Assembly: GCA_947090755.1 (NCBI GenBank)
Contig: CAMUPF010000006.1
Coordinates: 1 to 64,000, forward strand
Source: an uncultured Candidatus Melainabacteria bacterium
GTDB lineage: Bacteria > Cyanobacteriota > Vampirovibrionia > Gastranaerophilales > Gastranaerophilaceae
Length of the DNA stretch: 64,000 nt
Direction: 5' to 3'
Position numbers and translations under genes: made by a program. The notes under the pieces are model-generated. The model made no database searches. It was given only the letters and a program-made list of their open reading frames with translations, and was not told the DNA's origin. This document shows positions 1 to 7,267 of this stretch, piece after piece; the stretch's first letter is position 1, and each line of letters opens with the position of its first letter.

Positions 1-392
1 CGCTTGTACCCGCAGTTGCGTCTGCAAGCTGGTAGGTTCCATAACCACCAAGTGACGGCATTAGTGCCAAACCTTGAGAAAACCGTGCATAAAGTGCTTT
101 TCGCTGTGTGTTCCACGTACGTTCGTTAATGTTGCCCGTCAAACTAGGCAAAGTAATCGCCGCAACTACGCCGATAATCGTTAATGACAGTAAAATCTCT
201 GCCATCGTGAATGCAACGACTGCGCCTCGCGTAAAACGCCGCCGCTCGCGCTTGCGCCGAAAGCGCGGTTTCGCCGTCGCGCGCTCGACTCTCCACTTGC
301 TAAAGCAAGTTACGCGGCTCTGCTCGGCTTGCCCCCCCCCCCCTACTGTTCAGGCCCATATTACAAGGGGTTTCAAGGATTTGTTTTTTCAT
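1..392 (-). CDS. Prepilin-like protein, copy 1 (partial, runs off left edge; G-tract out of frame)
   Basis: Type IV pilin/pseudopilin-like protein; only the 5' part is in the window. The prepilin motif FTMAE (cleavage before F, Glu at +5) and hydrophobic helix are encoded from about 211 downward, followed by the family segment NINERTWNTQRKALYARFSQ. The ATG at 392 is chosen because GGAGG lies six bases upstream. It reads a short polar leader into 12 G (343-332). As assembled this frame stops soon after the tract (TAG); with 11 G it runs open for 62 codons into the Met of FTMAE. The leader holds GC-rich inverted repeats such as ACTTGC-TTTA-GCAAGT. I infer an exported pseudopilin under slippage control; export by a type II or type IV pilus machine is family knowledge, and no machine genes are in the window. 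Confidence 0.75.
332..343 (-). repeat. Homopolymer G12 tract in prepilin leader (copy 1)
   Basis: Twelve C on the plus strand, so twelve G in the mRNA, lie between the SD-backed ATG (392) and the FTMAE motif. The ATG-to-pilin-Met distance is 187 bases, one more than a multiple of three, so loss of one G restores the frame. Confidence 0.9.
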
Positions 393-418
393 TAGTACCT
401 CCAAATTTTTATATTTTT

Positions 419-447
419 ATTTTACACTATGTTTTATCTTGTGTCAA
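419..447 (-). promoter_or_regulatory. Sigma70-type promoter of prepilin copy 1
   Basis: On the minus strand TTGACA (447-442) is followed by a 17-base spacer and TAAAAT (424-419), about 27 bases upstream of the ATG. The same -35 and spacer length recur at all five prepilin genes. Confidence 0.75.
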
Positions 448-451
448 TCTA

Positions 452-483
452 TAAAAAATAAAGCCCGCTCGGTTGTGAGCGGG
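452..483 (-). terminator. Rho-independent terminator, minus strand
   Basis: CCCGCTC and GAGCGGG pair around a six-base loop. On the minus strand the hairpin is followed by CTTTATTTTTTAT. It probably ends the transcript of the small gene at 560-811 before the prepilin promoter. Confidence 0.7.
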
Positions 484-559
484 TGATTATTAGAACTTTC
501 CTTATTTCCTATTTCTCTTTCGATTTTCCTATTGAATTTCCGACGTGGGGGGGGGATTT

Positions 560-811
560 TTATAAAATCGCCATTGAAACAAAGTTTATAACATCTCTGA
601 ATGAATCTTTAACGAATTCTTTTGCCAATGTTTTGATTGGTCTGTTTTCGATACAGTCAAAAACGTAGTAGATGGGGTCTTTAGAGTTATTGAAACGCAT
701 TCTTCTGTCTTTGCGTTCTAAGATATTAGCCATTTCAGCGGCTTTTCTGGAACATTGTTTTCTGTTTTTAGCGGTTAAGGTTCCGAATGTGTTTTCAGTA
801 GCAGTAGCCAT
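560..811 (-). CDS. Small basic hypothetical protein (83 aa)
   Basis: No family recognised. The product is rich in Lys and Arg, with an N-terminal stretch containing NRKQCSRKAAEMANI and a more hydrophobic C-terminus. I chose the ATG at 811 over an upstream in-frame ATG at 928 because it follows a purine-rich AGAGAGAT region and the upstream codons are low complexity. A terminator follows about 75 bases downstream. A run of nine C on this strand starts four bases past the stop codon. No membrane segment or signal peptide is evident. Function unknown. Confidence 0.55.
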   Translation of the reverse strand: MATATENTFGTLTAKNRKQCSRKAAEMANILERKDRRMRFNNSKDPIYYVFDCIENRPIKTLAKEFVKDSFRDVINFVSMAIL

Positions 812-922
812 TTTTGAATCTCTCTCTTTAAATCTCTCTTGTATATATAAAGTATATAATGGTTGAAAAATTGCCTTTTTGGTTTTGTGATTGTGAAGAA
901 ATGTTAAATTAGAAAAAAGGTA

Positions 923-951
923 TTGCAAAAAAAAATTCAGCGTTTTATAAT
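923..951 (+). promoter_or_regulatory. Promoter for the tRNA-Asp transcript
   Basis: TTGCAA (923-928), a 17-base spacer and TATAAT (946-951) place the start near 958. That is 14 bases before the truncated tRNA copy and over 110 bases before the intact tRNA. Confidence 0.6.
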
Positions 952-971
952 AAATTCTGTCGAAACCGTGT

Positions 972-1041
972 GGGAGCGTAGCTCAGTTTGGCCCCAGTGA
1001 GGCAGAGCCGAACGGTCAATAATTGGCTCTAACCAACTGAG
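972..1041 (+). pseudogene. Truncated tRNA-Asp 5' copy with inverted D-arm (fold-back)
   Basis: Bases 972-991 repeat the first 20 bases of the intact tRNA-Asp (1073-1092) exactly. The tRNA similarity then stops. GGCTCTAACCAACTGAG at 1025-1041 is the reverse complement of a tRNA D-arm (CTCAGTTGGTTAGAGCC), so the piece can fold as CTCAGTT-GG against CCAACTGAG, with an inner AGAGCC/GGCTCT stem. It sits between the promoter and the real tRNA. No anticodon or T arm is present, so it is not a working tRNA. It may be a scar of recombination or of an inserted element. Confidence 0.65.
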
Positions 1042-1072
1042 ATTCATAACCCGCTGACAATTGAATAAATTT

Positions 1073-1150
1073 GGGAGCGTAGCTCAGTTTGGTTAGAGCG
1101 CATGCCTGTCACGCATGAGGTCGCGAGTTCGAGCCTCGTCGTTCCCGCCA
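1073..1150 (+). tRNA. tRNA-Asp (GTC)
   Basis: Full cloverleaf. The acceptor GGGAGCG pairs with CGTTCCC (one G-T pair), the D-arm is CTCAGTTTGGTTAGAGC, and the anticodon stem is CATGC/GCATG with loop CTGTCAC, giving anticodon GTC. The T loop has GTTCGAG. CCA is encoded at 1148-1150. A terminator follows 12 bases later. Confidence 0.95.
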
Positions 1151-1161
1151 TTTAAAAAATA

Positions 1162-1188
1162 AAGTCCGCTTGTCGGACTTATTTTTTT
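1162..1188 (+). terminator. Terminator after tRNA-Asp
   Basis: AAGTCCG and CGGACTT pair around a five-base loop, followed by ATTTTTTT. Confidence 0.85.
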
Positions 1189-1225
1189 GCCAAAGTTGTG
1201 GAGTAAAGAGGCGAGAACTCGCCTA

Positions 1226-2029
1226 TTAGCAATAGTTAGGTGTAACGCTCCAGTTTAGCTTCGTCTGCAAAATAGTGTAAAATTCACTATCATCTAGAAT
1301 TAAAAGTTTTGCTCGCTGTGTAGATTTTTTAATTTTAATTTCGTCTTTAATAATATAATTCCCCTGTCCGTCAACGGATAGAATAAATTCTTTGTTTTCG
1401 CAGGCGGCAGAGATTGAGATTTCTTCAGTTGCAGGAACCACAAGCGGTCTTGCGTTCAACGTATGCGGACAAATCGGAACGATGACAAAGGCTTCGATTT
1501 CCGGTGACAACACAGGCCCGCCGGCTGAAAGTCCGTATGCCGTCGAACCCGTAGGAGTAGAAATTATAATCCCATCTGCAAGATAGTTGCAGACTTCTTT
1601 GTTGTTGATTTTTAGTTGAAAGCGGGCGGTGCGTCCTTGTTCATTGGTTTTTATTACAAAATCGTTTAGGGCTATTCGGTTTTCGGTTTGGAGCATTAAT
1701 CGATTTTCAATGCGATATTCACCGTTGAGAATTTTTTCAAGCGCAAGGGCGAAGTTTTCTTTTGAAGATTGTGATAAAAATCCAAGCCGTCCAAGGTTTA
1801 TGCCAAAAATCGCGGTGTCTGTGTCTGCAAAAAATCGTGCGGTTTTAAGGATTGTTCCGTCGCCGCCTATGACAAAGGCGATATCAAACCCTTTTTTCAT
1901 CCTGTTAATGTCAAGAATTTCGCATTCTATTCCATGTGTTAGAAGGATTTTTCGCAACTCATCTTTTACCGCAGGCGAGGCGGGAATTTCGGGATTATAG
2001 ACTACAGCGCAGGTTTCAAGTTTTATCAT
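1226..2029 (-). CDS. nadK: NAD kinase
   Basis: Phosphorylates NAD to NADP in the cytosol using ATP or polyphosphate. The 267 aa length is normal for the family. Visible motifs are GGDGT (residues 55-59, nucleotide binding), the GINLGRLGFL segment near 76, and TPTGSTAYGLSAGGP near 157 (NAD site), followed by PHTLNARPLVVP. The ATG at 2029 opens the protein directly before the Rossmann-like start. A hairpin terminator separates it from the transcript of the radical SAM gene upstream on the same strand, so it is probably transcribed alone. Confidence 0.93.
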   Translation of the reverse strand: MIKLETCAVVYNPEIPASPAVKDELRKILLTHGIECEILDINRMKKGFDIAFVIGGDGTILKTARFFADTDTAIFGINLGRLGFLSQSSKENFALALEKILNGEYRIENRLMLQTENRIALNDFVIKTNEQGRTARFQLKINNKEVCNYLADGIIISTPTGSTAYGLSAGGPVLSPEIEAFVIVPICPHTLNARPLVVPATEEISISAACENKEFILSVDGQGNYIIKDEIKIKKSTQRAKLLILDDSEFYTILQTKLNWSVTPNYC

Positions 2030-2077
2030 TCCATTAATTTAGCATGTTTTATGGGTTTTATCAAGTAGTAAGAAGAG

Positions 2078-2103
2078 AAGGCGGAGCCGAACGGCTCCGC
2101 CTT
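2078..2103 (-). terminator. Hairpin terminator between the prepilin remnant and nadK
   Basis: AAGGCGGAGCC and GGCTCCGCCTT form an 11-base-pair stem with a GAAC-type loop. On the minus strand it is followed by CTCTTCTTACT, a weak pyrimidine tail. It probably ends the 3679-2267 transcript. Confidence 0.6.
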
Positions 2104-2116
2104 GTGGTATTATTTA

Positions 2117-2258
2117 TTATCGTTTTATATAACGGGCACTGAGTGCCATCCATAATTGAATCGTGGTGGTAGTTGTTTAATCCTGATTACCTTGCTCAAA
2201 CCTTCTGTAACAAAGGTCTCGGCGGCGGTATCAATAGCATTTGTTCCTACTATGTTTC
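2117..2258 (-). pseudogene. Prepilin gene remnant
   Basis: On the minus strand the segment encodes AIDTAAETFVTEGLSKVIRI, which matches the block SAVDTAAETFVTEGLSKVLKI in the intact prepilins. After a frame change it ends in RYIKR and stop, resembling the family C-terminus (V)RCVKR. The N-terminal helix, the cysteine-rich middle and the promoter are missing. It is a sixth, decayed member of the family, with most of its interior deleted. It overlaps no functional reading frame except a few bases near the end of the radical SAM gene. Confidence 0.75.
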
Positions 2259-2266
2259 TCGGGTTG

Positions 2267-2842
2267 TCAATGTTTGGTTGGCATTTCAAGCTTGGCGGCC
2301 AATTTTTCAAAATCTCCCATCCCGTTTATAAAAATCACGCCGTTTTTCTGAATGTTTACTTCGACTTTGTTTTTGTATTTTGTAAAAATCGTTTCATCGT
2401 AACGGTCTGTCAGGAAATGATACCGCTGGTTTTTAGAGCCGACCCATGGCCGTGAAAAATCTTTTTCTTTCTCATTAAATTCCCCGTCGATGAGTAAGTC
2501 GATATGTTGAAGAATTTGCGCCGGAAGTTCTTCACGTTTTCCGCCCGTAAAACACAATACCGAAAGCCCTGCTTTTTTTACCCCTGCGGCGAGAAATTCA
2601 AGTGCCTGAGGTTGTTCAAAGGGTTCGCCGCCAAGGAATGTCACGCCTTCGATGTCCGGCGTTGATAGGATATCATTAAGAATACTCTCTGCTTCCAATT
2701 CCTCACCGCTGTCGTGCGGCCACGTCGCTTTTGCCCAGCACCCCTCGCAGTGTCGGGAACAACCCTGAAACCAGATACAATAGCGAAGCCCGGGGCCTTC
2801 AACTTTTGTTTTTTTAAGGATTTTATAAACACGGATTTTCAT
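2267..2842 (-). CDS. Radical SAM 4Fe-4S activating-enzyme-like protein (NrdG/PflA family)
   Basis: Small (191 aa) radical SAM protein. Cys28, Cys32 and Cys35 form the CX3CX2C cluster motif in GCSRHCEGC, and GGEPFEQ near residue 71 is the SAM-binding GGE motif. In this family the enzyme generates a glycyl radical on a partner such as anaerobic ribonucleotide reductase. No partner gene is adjacent, so the substrate is unknown. Its ATG directly abuts the stop codon of the upstream HhH-protein gene (TAG then ATG), so the two are co-translated. The 3' end runs to the edge of the prepilin remnant. Confidence 0.85.
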   Translation of the reverse strand: MKIRVYKILKKTKVEGPGLRYCIWFQGCSRHCEGCWAKATWPHDSGEELEAESILNDILSTPDIEGVTFLGGEPFEQPQALEFLAAGVKKAGLSVLCFTGGKREELPAQILQHIDLLIDGEFNEKEKDFSRPWVGSKNQRYHFLTDRYDETIFTKYKNKVEVNIQKNGVIFINGMGDFEKLAAKLEMPTKH

Positions 2843-3679
2843 CTAAAAATCAATAATCCTTTCATCGCGGTTTTTCTTTTGTTTTTTCGGCTGCGGCGTA
2901 ATATTAATCTGTTCTTCAAGTTGTTCTTGAAAATGCTTTTTAATCTTCATTTCACGATAAAATTCTTCTTTTGAAGCGAAACCGCCGTGCAAGTTACGGT
3001 ATTTGATGATTTTTTTCGCGATAATAACGCTTATGCCGGGAAGTTTTGCCAGTTCCGTTTCATCAGCCGAGTTAATGTCAACTTTGACGACTTTGACGGT
3101 CGTAAGTTTGATAGGTTTTTCGGTTTCAAAGGGGATTGGAGATTTCTTCACCGGAACCGGACCGGTTTCGTGAACCTCAAAGTTTTCTTTTAAAATTTGT
3201 ATAATTCCTGCGTAATTTGCGTCTTCTGAAAACGAAAGGCAAATGTTATCAAATGTTTTTTCGAAAAAGTTGTCGTATTTTTCAAGTGCGGATTGGGGGT
3301 GTTCATTCCACAGAACTGTTGCAGCGCGGCCTTTAACTTTGTTGTCCACACAACTGAGGGTTTTATTCTGGGTATCCATTACAAGAATTACGTTAAGGTT
3401 TTTGAGCGTTAAAATATACTTATCTTTAGACAGGAATTTCCGCGCGCGTTTTAATGCTCTTTGACGGCGGATGTTTGCGCGGATTCTATTGCTTAATGTG
3501 TTGTATGAGCCGTATGAACTATATCCGTCCTCAAAATCATCCTCAAAAAATTCATACATACGGTTATAACGCCGCCGGCCAAACATGGACGCGTAACGAT
3601 TGTATCTGCTATCAGGGATAAATATTCCCATTAATAATTGAATTATAAACGCAATGACTATTATAACCAGTCTGAACAT
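2843..3679 (-). CDS. Membrane-anchored helix-hairpin-helix (ComEA-like) protein
   Basis: 278 aa. Residues 1-20 form one hydrophobic segment, followed by a basic, tyrosine- and arginine-rich stretch. The C-terminal part contains a ComEA-type HhH motif, VDINSADETELAKLPGIS followed by AKKIIKYRNLHGGFAS, a DNA-binding fold found in competence and repair proteins. The middle (about 80-180) matches nothing I recognise. The protein probably sits in the inner membrane. Role in DNA uptake is possible but not shown. It is co-transcribed with the radical SAM gene. Confidence 0.7.
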   Translation of the reverse strand: MFRLVIIVIAFIIQLLMGIFIPDSRYNRYASMFGRRRYNRMYEFFEDDFEDGYSSYGSYNTLSNRIRANIRRQRALKRARKFLSKDKYILTLKNLNVILVMDTQNKTLSCVDNKVKGRAATVLWNEHPQSALEKYDNFFEKTFDNICLSFSEDANYAGIIQILKENFEVHETGPVPVKKSPIPFETEKPIKLTTVKVVKVDINSADETELAKLPGISVIIAKKIIKYRNLHGGFASKEEFYREMKIKKHFQEQLEEQINITPQPKKQKKNRDERIIDF

Positions 3680-3743
3680 TCTATAACCGACCTTTTTAAT
3701 TTCTATTATACACCAAAATTTTTGTTTATGGTAGAATAACCTT

Positions 3744-4427
3744 ATGGCAAGTAAGTTTATTAAGAAGAATTTGTGGTTTTTTAAGTTTCTGGCGAAAGCA
3801 TTTATGCAGGTTCAGAAATATTTTACACATATTGTCGAAATAAATAATAAAGAATTAAAACCGTGTATTTATGCGATGTGGCATTCCGACCAGTTTTGCA
3901 TTTACGGGATTGAGGATAAAACTCATCTGAGTATGTTAATCAGTAAATCTTCTGATGGTGAGATTGTATCTTACGCTACAGAATCTCTCGGGTTCAAAAC
4001 CATCCGCGGGTCTTCCAATAAAAAAGGCGCGGTAGAGTCAACAATGCAGATGATTAATACGCTTAAATCCGGTGAATGTGTCGCTATTACGGTTGACGGG
4101 CCGAACGGACCTTTGCATAAGGTTAAAAACGGCGTTATAAAAATTGCTCAAAAGTCCGGTGCACCTATTGTTCCGGTTTGCTGGTATTCCGCTGACCCGA
4201 CATTTATCAAACTCCCGTCATGGGATAAAATGACAACACCTATCGGGGAGTGTAAGCTTTTAAATCTTTACGGTGAACCTATTTATGTTCCTGCCGAACT
4301 TACGACAGAACAGTTTGAAGAAATACGCGAAAAAATCAGGACATCGCTTCTGGATTTGCAGGCACGCATTCCCGAAGAATTTAAAAAAGCCCGAAAAGAA
4401 AAACTCTGGGCAAAAATGAAAAAATAA
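3744..4427 (+). CDS. DUF374 / lysophospholipid acyltransferase-type protein
   Basis: 227 aa, with motifs of the DUF374 acyltransferase group: AMWHSDQF near 44 (the HX4D-like catalytic box is HSDQF), IRGSSNKKGA near 88 and ITVDGPNGPLHKVKNG near 117. Related proteins acylate lipid A precursors or phospholipids at the inner membrane. Which acceptor is used here cannot be told. The ATG has only a weak SD, and a TAGAAT element lies just upstream, so the message may have a very short leader. The dacB-like gene follows 16 bases later and is probably in the same operon. Confidence 0.8.
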   Translation: MASKFIKKNLWFFKFLAKAFMQVQKYFTHIVEINNKELKPCIYAMWHSDQFCIYGIEDKTHLSMLISKSSDGEIVSYATESLGFKTIRGSSNKKGAVESTMQMINTLKSGECVAITVDGPNGPLHKVKNGVIKIAQKSGAPIVPVCWYSADPTFIKLPSWDKMTTPIGECKLLNLYGEPIYVPAELTTEQFEEIREKIRTSLLDLQARIPEEFKKARKEKLWAKMKK

Positions 4428-4443
4428 TAAGGACGAAAGTGAT

Positions 4444-5805
4444 ATGTGTAATAAGTTTGCCTTTGTGCTGTTGAGTTTATTTTTAGCTTGTAACGCGGCG
4501 TTTGCAGGTTTGAACGGTAAAGTCGAGAGGGTTATCGGAGCCTCAGGAATTAATTCTTCTGCGGTTACGGTTTCGGTTAAGAATGTTGAAACCGGCGAAT
4601 CCCTTGTGCAAATTCGTTCTAAGCAGCCGATGATTCCGGCATCTACACAAAAAATGCTCACTTATCCGGTGATGAAAGATGTTCTGGGGGCTGATTATAA
4701 GTTTACAACCGCTCTTTATAAAACCAAAGACGGTGATATTTATTTGAAACTTTCTGCTGATCCGTATTTTACAACTGCAAGCCTTAAAACACTTATTAAA
4801 GGGCTCGGTGAAAAATCGGTTATTACCTGCCGTGAATTCTATATTGACGATACCATAATTGATTCCGAGGAATGGGGCGAAGGCTGGCAATGGGATAATG
4901 ATTTGAATCCTCTTATGCCGCGCTATAGTGTTTATAATATTGACGGGAATCTTCTTACTGTAGTAATCAGGCCGACTATGAAAGGCTCGCAGGCAGAAGT
5001 AAGATTGACCGAATTTTACCCTGTCACGTTTATGAACCTTGTCCAAACCGGAGATTCTGATAACGTAAAAATGTCTAGAAAAAATAATATTTCACCGGAC
5101 ATTCTGACGCTTGAAGGTACTGTTAAAAGGCAGGTGATAAGAAGTTTTCCTGTAAATAATCCTAAGCGTTATTTTATGATGCGGCTTGATGAACAAATTA
5201 AAGACCAAAAATTTGATTATTATGGAACCTTCCCTTCTAAAAAACTTGCGCAAGACGGGCAAAAAACACTTCTGAAAGAGGTTTCGCACTCACTTGAGAG
5301 CGCCGGTGCAGATATCTTGAAAAATAGCAATAATTATGTTGCAGAAACAGTTTATAAAATTGCGGGCGGGAAGTACAAAAATTCAACCGGAACCGTAGAC
5401 GCGGCAAATGAAATGTTTATGGACTATTGCGCACGTAACGGCCTTGATACCTCCGACATTCGTATAGTTGACGGCAGCGGTGTTTCAAAGAATAATATAA
5501 TGACATCTGATTTTGTCACAACCTTCCTGTTGAACGAATCTAAAAAAGATGATTTCCAATCGTATTATGAAACAATGGCGAAACCCGGTGAAGGAACACT
5601 TAGAAACAGAATGCTTTATTTCGCGGACAACCTGAGAGCCAAAACCGGCTCTTTGAGTGATGTGAGTGCCATTGCGGGGTATCTTAAAACGCAGAAAGGC
5701 AATTTGGTTGCGTTCGATATTATGATTAACAACCATAAAATGTCTAACAACAAGAAAAAAATCCTTGAAGAAGAAATTTTAAGAACAATTTACGTGAACT
5801 ATTAA
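4444..5805 (+). CDS. dacB: D-alanyl-D-alanine carboxypeptidase/endopeptidase (PBP4, S13 family)
   Basis: Periplasmic peptidoglycan hydrolase of 453 aa. An N-terminal signal peptide ends near AAFAG (residues 18-22). All three penicillin-binding motifs are visible: Ser67-x-x-Lys70 in PASTQKM, SKN in DGSGVSKNN, and KTG in RAKTGSLSD near the C-terminus. The large insert between motifs 1 and 2 is typical of class C enzymes. AAGGA precedes the ATG. It lies between the acyltransferase and an MFS gene and is probably co-transcribed with both. Confidence 0.92.
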   Translation: MCNKFAFVLLSLFLACNAAFAGLNGKVERVIGASGINSSAVTVSVKNVETGESLVQIRSKQPMIPASTQKMLTYPVMKDVLGADYKFTTALYKTKDGDIYLKLSADPYFTTASLKTLIKGLGEKSVITCREFYIDDTIIDSEEWGEGWQWDNDLNPLMPRYSVYNIDGNLLTVVIRPTMKGSQAEVRLTEFYPVTFMNLVQTGDSDNVKMSRKNNISPDILTLEGTVKRQVIRSFPVNNPKRYFMMRLDEQIKDQKFDYYGTFPSKKLAQDGQKTLLKEVSHSLESAGADILKNSNNYVAETVYKIAGGKYKNSTGTVDAANEMFMDYCARNGLDTSDIRIVDGSGVSKNNIMTSDFVTTFLLNESKKDDFQSYYETMAKPGEGTLRNRMLYFADNLRAKTGSLSDVSAIAGYLKTQKGNLVAFDIMINNHKMSNNKKKILEEEILRTIYVNY

Positions 5806-5806
5806 T

Positions 5807-6970
5807 ATGAAAAACTCAAAATCAGCAGTAATGTGGCTATCGTGCGCACATTTTATAAACGACATTTACACCGGCATGTTGAACCCTCTCATGCCGTTTA
5901 TTGCTGCAAAACTAAGTTTTTCAATGGCGTTTGCAACAATTATTATCAGCATTTCTCACGTTTTTTCGTCAGTGTTGCAGCCGTTAATCGGGTATTTTGC
6001 TGATAATATTCAGCGCCGCGGATTTATTTTCTGGGGATTATTGATGTCTTCGGTTTTTATTTCTTTTGCACCGGGGCTTCCGTGTAAGTGGCTGTTTATT
6101 CTTTTTGTGGTACTGGGAAGTCTAGGTTCAAGCCTTTTTCACCCTCAGGCTCTCGGAGTTGTGTCTAAATTCTTACAAAACAGTAACAAGGATGTGGCAA
6201 AATGGATGGGGATTTTTATCGGCGTCGGCGCGCTCGGGTTTTCGCTTGGACCGTTGGTTTCGTCTTCTGTTGCACAGTTTTTCGGGCTTGAAAAAATCGC
6301 ATGGGTTTGTATTATTGGAGTTGTATGGGCGCTTTTGATGTTTAAATTTGTGCCCAAAATTTCAATGATAGATGAACCAGCTCAGAAATTCGGCTTTAAA
6401 AAAGCTTTTTGTGATATTTTAACTAATAAGGATTTGAATATTTTGTTTTTTATCGCGATGGTTAAAACGCTAATTACGACATCGTGTTCGATTTTTCTTC
6501 CTTTCTTATGGAAGGATATGGGTTATAGTAAATTTTATATTGGCTGCGCGTTGTTTGCGTTTACGTTTGTGGGCGGAATCGCGGCGACTTTGAGCCCTGT
6601 TGCAGAGAAAAAGTTTGGCACACGGACAATTCTGTATTTTTCAATGATTTCAACGTGTCCGCTTTTGATAGGGTTTGTGCTGACGTATAAAACTTTCCCG
6701 TTGTTTGCGGTTTTGATGTTTATTTTGACGGGTGCGATTACAATGATGGCGTCGCCTGTCATAATGGTTCTCGCTCAAAACCTTGCGCCGCAGTATAAAA
6801 GCATAATTTCAGGCTTTGTAAATGGATTTGCATGGGGTGTGATTGCAGTGCTGATGTCAGGACTGGGCTTTATTGCACAAAATCTTGGTATTACAAACCT
6901 GCTTTTCTGGATTTCGATTATTCCTGTTTTTGCGTCATTATCAATTAAATATATAAAGCTTGAGAATTAA
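5807..6970 (+). CDS. MFS transporter, fosmidomycin-resistance (Fsr) type
   Basis: 387 aa with about 12 hydrophobic segments. The N-terminal ALSCAHFINDIYTG-like block (here SCAHFINDIYTGMLNPLMPF), the GYFADNIQRR loop and LGSLGSSLFHPQALG near 105 are typical of the Fsr subgroup of the major facilitator superfamily, proton-driven exporters. The substrate is not predictable. The ATG begins one base after the dacB stop with no SD of its own, which suggests translational coupling. Confidence 0.85.
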   Translation: MKNSKSAVMWLSCAHFINDIYTGMLNPLMPFIAAKLSFSMAFATIIISISHVFSSVLQPLIGYFADNIQRRGFIFWGLLMSSVFISFAPGLPCKWLFILFVVLGSLGSSLFHPQALGVVSKFLQNSNKDVAKWMGIFIGVGALGFSLGPLVSSSVAQFFGLEKIAWVCIIGVVWALLMFKFVPKISMIDEPAQKFGFKKAFCDILTNKDLNILFFIAMVKTLITTSCSIFLPFLWKDMGYSKFYIGCALFAFTFVGGIAATLSPVAEKKFGTRTILYFSMISTCPLLIGFVLTYKTFPLFAVLMFILTGAITMMASPVIMVLAQNLAPQYKSIISGFVNGFAWGVIAVLMSGLGFIAQNLGITNLLFWISIIPVFASLSIKYIKLEN

Positions 6971-6971
6971 A

Positions 6972-7139
6972 TTAAGCGAGAATTGATAAATTTTGATTAT
7001 TTTTAGGTTTAGGGCAGCAATGTTTAGCGGATTTTTGCGCTTGCGGCTGGTTTTGGACAGGCTGAGATTGCGAATTTTGCGATGTCTGAGCGCCGTTCGG
7101 ACGGCCGAAACTGAAACCTACTATTGATGATACTAACAT
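6972..7139 (-). CDS. Small Gln-rich hypothetical protein (55 aa)
   Basis: Convergent with the MFS gene, two bases from its stop. The ATG at 7139 is preceded by AAGGGG at a good distance. The product starts MLVSSIVGFSFGRPN, continues with a Gln/Asn/Ser-rich linker, then a CC pair and a basic tail. It resembles nothing I recognise. The GFSFG stretch recalls the FG-containing N-termini of other unknown proteins in this window. Coding status rests on the SD, an open frame and the amphipathic composition. Confidence 0.45.
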   Translation of the reverse strand: MLVSSIVGFSFGRPNGAQTSQNSQSQPVQNQPQAQKSAKHCCPKPKNNQNLSILA

Positions 7140-7267
7140 GTATGACCCCTTTTCATTTATATTATATAGTGTTGAAATTTTAAATGCAAGTATTTAAATA
7201 CATCTTTTAAATGACTTGAAATTAGGAGATTAGGATTATAATAATTTATATTGGAGAATAGTAACTT

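Noticed and set aside
483-866. Plus-strand frames at 483-668 and 672-866
   Set aside because: They are antisense to the small gene at 560-811 and its terminator, with no SD or recognisable product.
972-1041. A second functional tRNA gene
   Set aside because: Only the 5' 20 bases match; there is no anticodon arm, T arm or acceptor partner.
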